DNA from: Candidatus Electrothrix rattekaaiensis
GTDB taxonomy: Bacteria > Desulfobacterota > Desulfobulbia > Desulfobulbales > Desulfobulbaceae
Direction: 5' to 3'
Assembly: GCA_032595675.1 (NCBI GenBank)
Contig: JAVQMD010000001.1
Span: 962,640 to 1,026,639, forward strand
Length of the DNA stretch: 64,000 nucleotides
Shown here: piece after piece, positions 61,471 through 64,000 of the stretch
Layout: every line of letters starts with the position of its first letter
Numbering within the stretch: position 1 is the first letter of the stretch
Program-made: the position numbers and the translations under genes
The notes under the pieces: generated by a model
Databases searched by the model: none
Told to the model about the DNA's origin: nothing
Seen by the model: the letters and a program-made list of their open reading frames with translations, nothing else

Positions 61471-63477
61471 ATTAAATGTATTAATCCAGTTTCCATTTTC
61501 GTCCTGATAAGGCTCAATCACTGAGTCTCCGACTGAATAAAATCCGTTGTTGTGAAGAGTTACACTGGCTAGAGATGAAGAACCATGAATGTTTTCTGCT
61601 CTTGCGTAGTATGTTTCTTTATCAGGATCGGTGGGTTGAACTTCAAGAGTGCTTCCGACATGAAACCAGGCATTCTGATCTTCGGTGTTTTTGGTATACC
61701 AGTAATATTCAATTGTTGACTCAGAATCTACGGAGGTGGATGTAGCTGTCAGGGTGATGGTGTCGCTTATAGTGTAGTGATCATCAGGGGACGCTTCAAT
61801 TGTGGGGTCTGTAGGAATAGTTGCATCGTTTGGCTTGATATACCGTACTTCCTTGGTAACTTTGTATGGTTGACCATTACGTATTAAAGATAAAGTAACA
61901 ATGTAATCACCGGGGTTTTTATATTGATGGGTTGCTGAACCGCCGCTTGCAGTTTCTCCGTCACCAAAATCCCAATGAAAGGTTACTTCTTCAGGGTAAG
62001 CAAATGCGTTGTTTTTAGAGCTAAAGTGAATGTCAGAGTAGGTTATATACTTTTCGGCACTAATGTTGATTTGAGCAAAGAAATTTTTAAAGTCATCTGT
62101 GGTTAACTGAAATTGATCAGGAACATTAAATAGCGTATAATGTAATTCCTCTGGGAGGTTATCTTTTTCTACTTGAAAAAAGGTATACTCTTCAGGGGCA
62201 ATATTTTTATGATTCGTGTCTTCGTGTATCCAATCAGTATCCAATAAGTAAGTATTATGTAATCGTTCTGAGCTATTATTTAACAAATAAAAGGTGTCAG
62301 TACCGTTATAAGCTAGAAGAACGCTTTTTTTATCTATGTCGTCACCACGATAGCTGTAGTTGTATCTGATATAGTTTGCCCGTTGAACTTCTGCATGAAT
62401 GAGATCATACAGTTCTGTTTCAAGTTCCGCCCAAGATGCTGCAGAAGCCTCATCTAGCATTGCTCGGTATTTGTCAATGAAGGAAACAAAAGAAGGGCCT
62501 ATAAAAAGGAGAATATCTTGGATAGCATCCTGCTGTAAGGTATAATTATTCAGCCCGTATGCTGAAAGGTGGTTTGACACAATCTCCTGATAAGCTATTT
62601 CTTCTCCTATGTTATCAAAATAATTCGACTCTAGCTGAGGCTGATTCAAAAACGTATATATAGGGCTGTATGTATACAATGTATATGTTTCTATATCGTT
62701 GTTCGGCTGGTAGTAATGACGTGTAAAATCGTTAATTGTTTCCGATTTGTAGCTCAAGGCGGCATACAGGCGAATCCGGTTTTTTGTTGCCTCCTCCTCA
62801 AACATATCAATAGTGCTGAATAGAAAATTCATGTATGCACCAACACCAGCTGCACTGCTGCCTGTGAGTGTTGCGGTAAGATTCCATAGGCTTTCTATGA
62901 ACTCTAAGCTATTTGAGTTAGACGACTCTATAAAAGCATTAGCTATTGCATCTATTGTGTTATATTTACCCCACCCATAGCTTACTAGATTTGACTGGGT
63001 ACCGGTTAAACTGTTTTCTATTTGATTTCCTATCCAATTAGCTGATTTTTCTTTTAGATAGTCAAGCAAAGAGGACGTGGTATTTTCCTCAAGGTGATCA
63101 ATGTAAATATCTCCCATATACAGTTTAATTCCCTCGCCGACGTTGTTGTATAGTTGAAGATATCCCTCAAGATAACCTCTATTAGTCATACTGATTAGAT
63201 TATGTGGAAGCCCTTGGCTGTTTATTTCTCGTATGATTGCATAATCTACGAGCAGGCTGTGTAGGTGACTATTCGGTGTGTGAACAAACGGGAGATTATT
63301 CTCTGTAATCCATGAAATATCCTCATCTCCCGCGATTATTTGTAAGTCTTCGCGCAGGCTCTCCGGTGAAAGATTATCCGGTGAGAAAACTTCCGATAAT
63401 GCATTAAAAGGAATACAGAAAAAAGAAATTATGATTAGAAGCCAGAGAGCTGTTTTTTGTGAGGGGTGAGCAATCAT
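59764..63477 (-). CDS. N-terminal part of a giant secreted repeat protein (PKD domain, 207-residue repeats)
   Basis: This is the 5' part of a protein of about 1,850-1,900 residues, completed at 57750. I placed the start at ATG 63477, which follows GAGG and opens a clear signal peptide (TALWLLIIISFFCIPFNALS). Residues of about 25-470 form an unassigned, mostly helical domain. A PKD domain follows (FHWDFGDGETASGGSATHQY, near 502), then an Ig-like segment (ITLTATSTSVDSESTIEYYW) and three repeat units. PKD and TSP3 domains are typical of large adhesins and extracellular matrix proteins. The N-terminal domain is unknown. The gene appears to be transcribed alone. Confidence 0.8.
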   Translation of the reverse strand: MIAHPSQKTALWLLIIISFFCIPFNALSEVFSPDNLSPESLREDLQIIAGDEDISWITENNLPFVHTPNSHLHSLLVDYAIIREINSQGLPHNLISMTNRGYLEGYLQLYNNVGEGIKLYMGDIYIDHLEENTTSSLLDYLKEKSANWIGNQIENSLTGTQSNLVSYGWGKYNTIDAIANAFIESSNSNSLEFIESLWNLTATLTGSSAAGVGAYMNFLFSTIDMFEEEATKNRIRLYAALSYKSETINDFTRHYYQPNNDIETYTLYTYSPIYTFLNQPQLESNYFDNIGEEIAYQEIVSNHLSAYGLNNYTLQQDAIQDILLFIGPSFVSFIDKYRAMLDEASAASWAELETELYDLIHAEVQRANYIRYNYSYRGDDIDKKSVLLAYNGTDTFYLLNNSSERLHNTYLLDTDWIHEDTNHKNIAPEEYTFFQVEKDNLPEELHYTLFNVPDQFQLTTDDFKNFFAQINISAEKYITYSDIHFSSKNNAFAYPEEVTFHWDFGDGETASGGSATHQYKNPGDYIVTLSLIRNGQPYKVTKEVRYIKPNDATIPTDPTIEASPDDHYTISDTITLTATSTSVDSESTIEYYWYTKNTEDQNAWFHVGSTLEVQPTDPDKETYYARAENIHGSSSLASVTLHNNGFYSVGDSVIEPYQDENGNWINTFNICGAIGGNTTLKGGTLDLAGCILVIDGDLIQSGGILNVNGGKLIVKGDYRIQGETSNGNTYFSDGKLNMSNEADYILVEENFIMDSSYQHDGGTTNALLYAGTLEVRGNFTQKSSDPSTFYSPYENFEARGTHKVLLSGTGPQTVSFEDAAPSYSHFNILEITNPDPTQITFNPAEPTTSTIIYDAPPLSLRDLNIGEVGLTLPMDLKIVLSEGASFELSNQVLNLNGHTLTVEGDFIHSGGTLNVNGGKLIVKGDYRIQNKTADGAYTYSTGKLNMVNEADHILVEGDFVMDSSYQHDGGTTNAQLYAGTLELKGNFTQKSTDTEGFFPYENFEARGTHKVLLSGSGPQSVSFEDAAPSYSHFNILEITNSDPTQIAFKPGEPTTSNIVYNANSIPLRDLYIGKVGLTLPMDMNIVLSEGRTFKLYNQVLNLNGHTLTVEGDFIHSGGTLNVNGGKLIVKGDYRIQNKTADGAYTYSTGKLNMANEADHILVEGDFVMDSMYQHDGGTTEALLYAGTLEVRKLPNNQRRVELLPFENFEARGTHKVLLSGTGPQAISFEDLRPLFTF

Positions 63478-63656
63478 TTTGGAATCCTCATCGTGATAAA
63501 GCGAGTTGTCGGGAAAAGGCTGAAAGTATTTGGGAGGAAATATAAAGCGAAATAAGGCAGGATGCAACTGTTATGCCGTAAATATCTTTCGCACTTTTTT
63601 GAGATAATCTGAATTGCAGATGATAAAGGCTCGCTTGCCTTCTTGAGTAAGGTAGA

Positions 63657-64000
63657 CTACACCCACCCAATAGCAACAACACTAACCGTAACCCCTTCTA
63701 CAACCTCAGTCGAGGACAACTGCTCCAGTACATCTTCTTCCTTCACCGGAATAAACAGGGCCACAGTCACTCTGTCAAGCCCGAGTTGGATCGCATACTC
63801 AGCAGCCTGCCGTTTATCGGCAACAAGCCGGGATTGTCTGGCAAAACTCTTCACCTCAATAATGCCACGTTGCTCTCCGCAACGAAGATGTATATCCACC
63901 CTGCCATTGCCTGTAGGAAATTCAGGACTGACCAGACAATACTCGTTTACAACCTCCTGAAGCCAGCTGAATAAATGGAAATGGCCTACAGCCTCAGTCA
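63657..64000 (-). CDS. C-terminal part of a PD-(D/E)XK nuclease-like protein, 5' truncated
   Basis: The frame is open to the end of the window, so the gene starts outside. The visible 114 residues contain FPTGNGRVDIHL ... GIIEVKSFA, the D-x(n)-E-x-K signature of the PD-(D/E)XK nuclease fold. A helix with QAAEYAIQLGLDRVTVALF follows, as at the end of AAA-ATPase-linked nucleases. The 80-residue frame from the GTG at 63899 would cut this domain and is not the real start. The role may be defence or mobile-element related; the missing N-terminus would decide. Confidence 0.65.
   Translation of the reverse strand, partial: TEAVGHFHLFSWLQEVVNEYCLVSPEFPTGNGRVDIHLRCGEQRGIIEVKSFARQSRLVADKRQAAEYAIQLGLDRVTVALFIPVKEEDVLEQLSSTEVVEGVTVSVVAIGWV

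Noticed and set aside
63657-63899. 80-residue gene starting at GTG 63899
   Set aside because: The frame continues upstream with family-like residues to the window edge, so this is an internal codon of a longer gene.

Overview
The window looks like a chromosomal segment of a sulfur-metabolising Desulfobacterota bacterium. A Desulfobulbales or cable-bacterium-like lineage is my best guess. The grounds are a dissimilatory-type sulfate adenylyltransferase with a Cys-rich metal site, a manganese-type inorganic pyrophosphatase, a B12-independent homocysteine methyltransferase/MTHFR fusion, DUF1566 secreted proteins and mid-range GC. This assignment is inference; no rRNA or dsr/apr genes are present to fix it.

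Layout. 1-1 kb: the end of a GlcD-like FAD oxidase and an unknown small protein. 1.1-14.6 kb: a type IV pilus assembly module, made of a PilS/PilR-like two-component pair, a good sigma-54 promoter, two FimT-like pilins, PilW, PilV, PilX and a very large PilY1. 14.9-20.1 kb: sat, an anchored protein of unknown function, ppaC and aroB. 20.2-24.3 kb: two secreted DUF1566 proteins, an FmdB-type zinc ribbon protein, an SPFH/zinc-ribbon protein and a left-handed beta-helix protein. 24.5-31.9 kb: lon, then the complete activated-methyl cycle (homocysteine methyltransferase/MTHFR, metK, ahcY). 32-42 kb: an L,D-transpeptidase, an acyl-CoA-synthetase-like enzyme, a translationally coupled DUF2868/DUF3482 GTPase pair, an M18 aminopeptidase, a small membrane protein and a possible LCIB-type carbonic anhydrase.

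42-44.2 kb is a scar zone. It holds a toxin remnant, palindromic interspersed repeats, a 21-bp minisatellite, a Tat-exported protein and the tail of a PD-(D/E)XK protein. 44.2-55.5 kb: a prephenate dehydratase-ACT-prephenate dehydrogenase fusion, a zinc ribbon protein, tRNA-His, an alcohol dehydrogenase, a WecA-like transferase with an added C-terminal domain, an orphan periplasmic binding protein beside a GGDEF/EAL sensor, and gltX. 55.5-57.7 kb: a GmrSD-type DUF262/DUF1524 gene with a truncated duplicate and a second 21-bp repeat array. 57.7-63.5 kb: one giant secreted Ca2+-binding repeat protein, broken in the given sequence by a 380-bp stretch that differs from its sister repeat only by small deletions. 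The window ends inside a PD-(D/E)XK-like gene.

Functional links: the two-component pair probably controls the adjacent pilin operon through sigma-54. PpaC would pull or buffer the pyrophosphate of the Sat reaction. The methyl-cycle enzymes form a closed loop. The binding protein next to the GGDEF/EAL sensor resembles NspS-MbaA-type ligand sensing. The strongest leads are the CBM-like modules in PilY1, the paired 21-bp dyad minisatellites, the LCIB-like protein and the GmrSD partial duplication.
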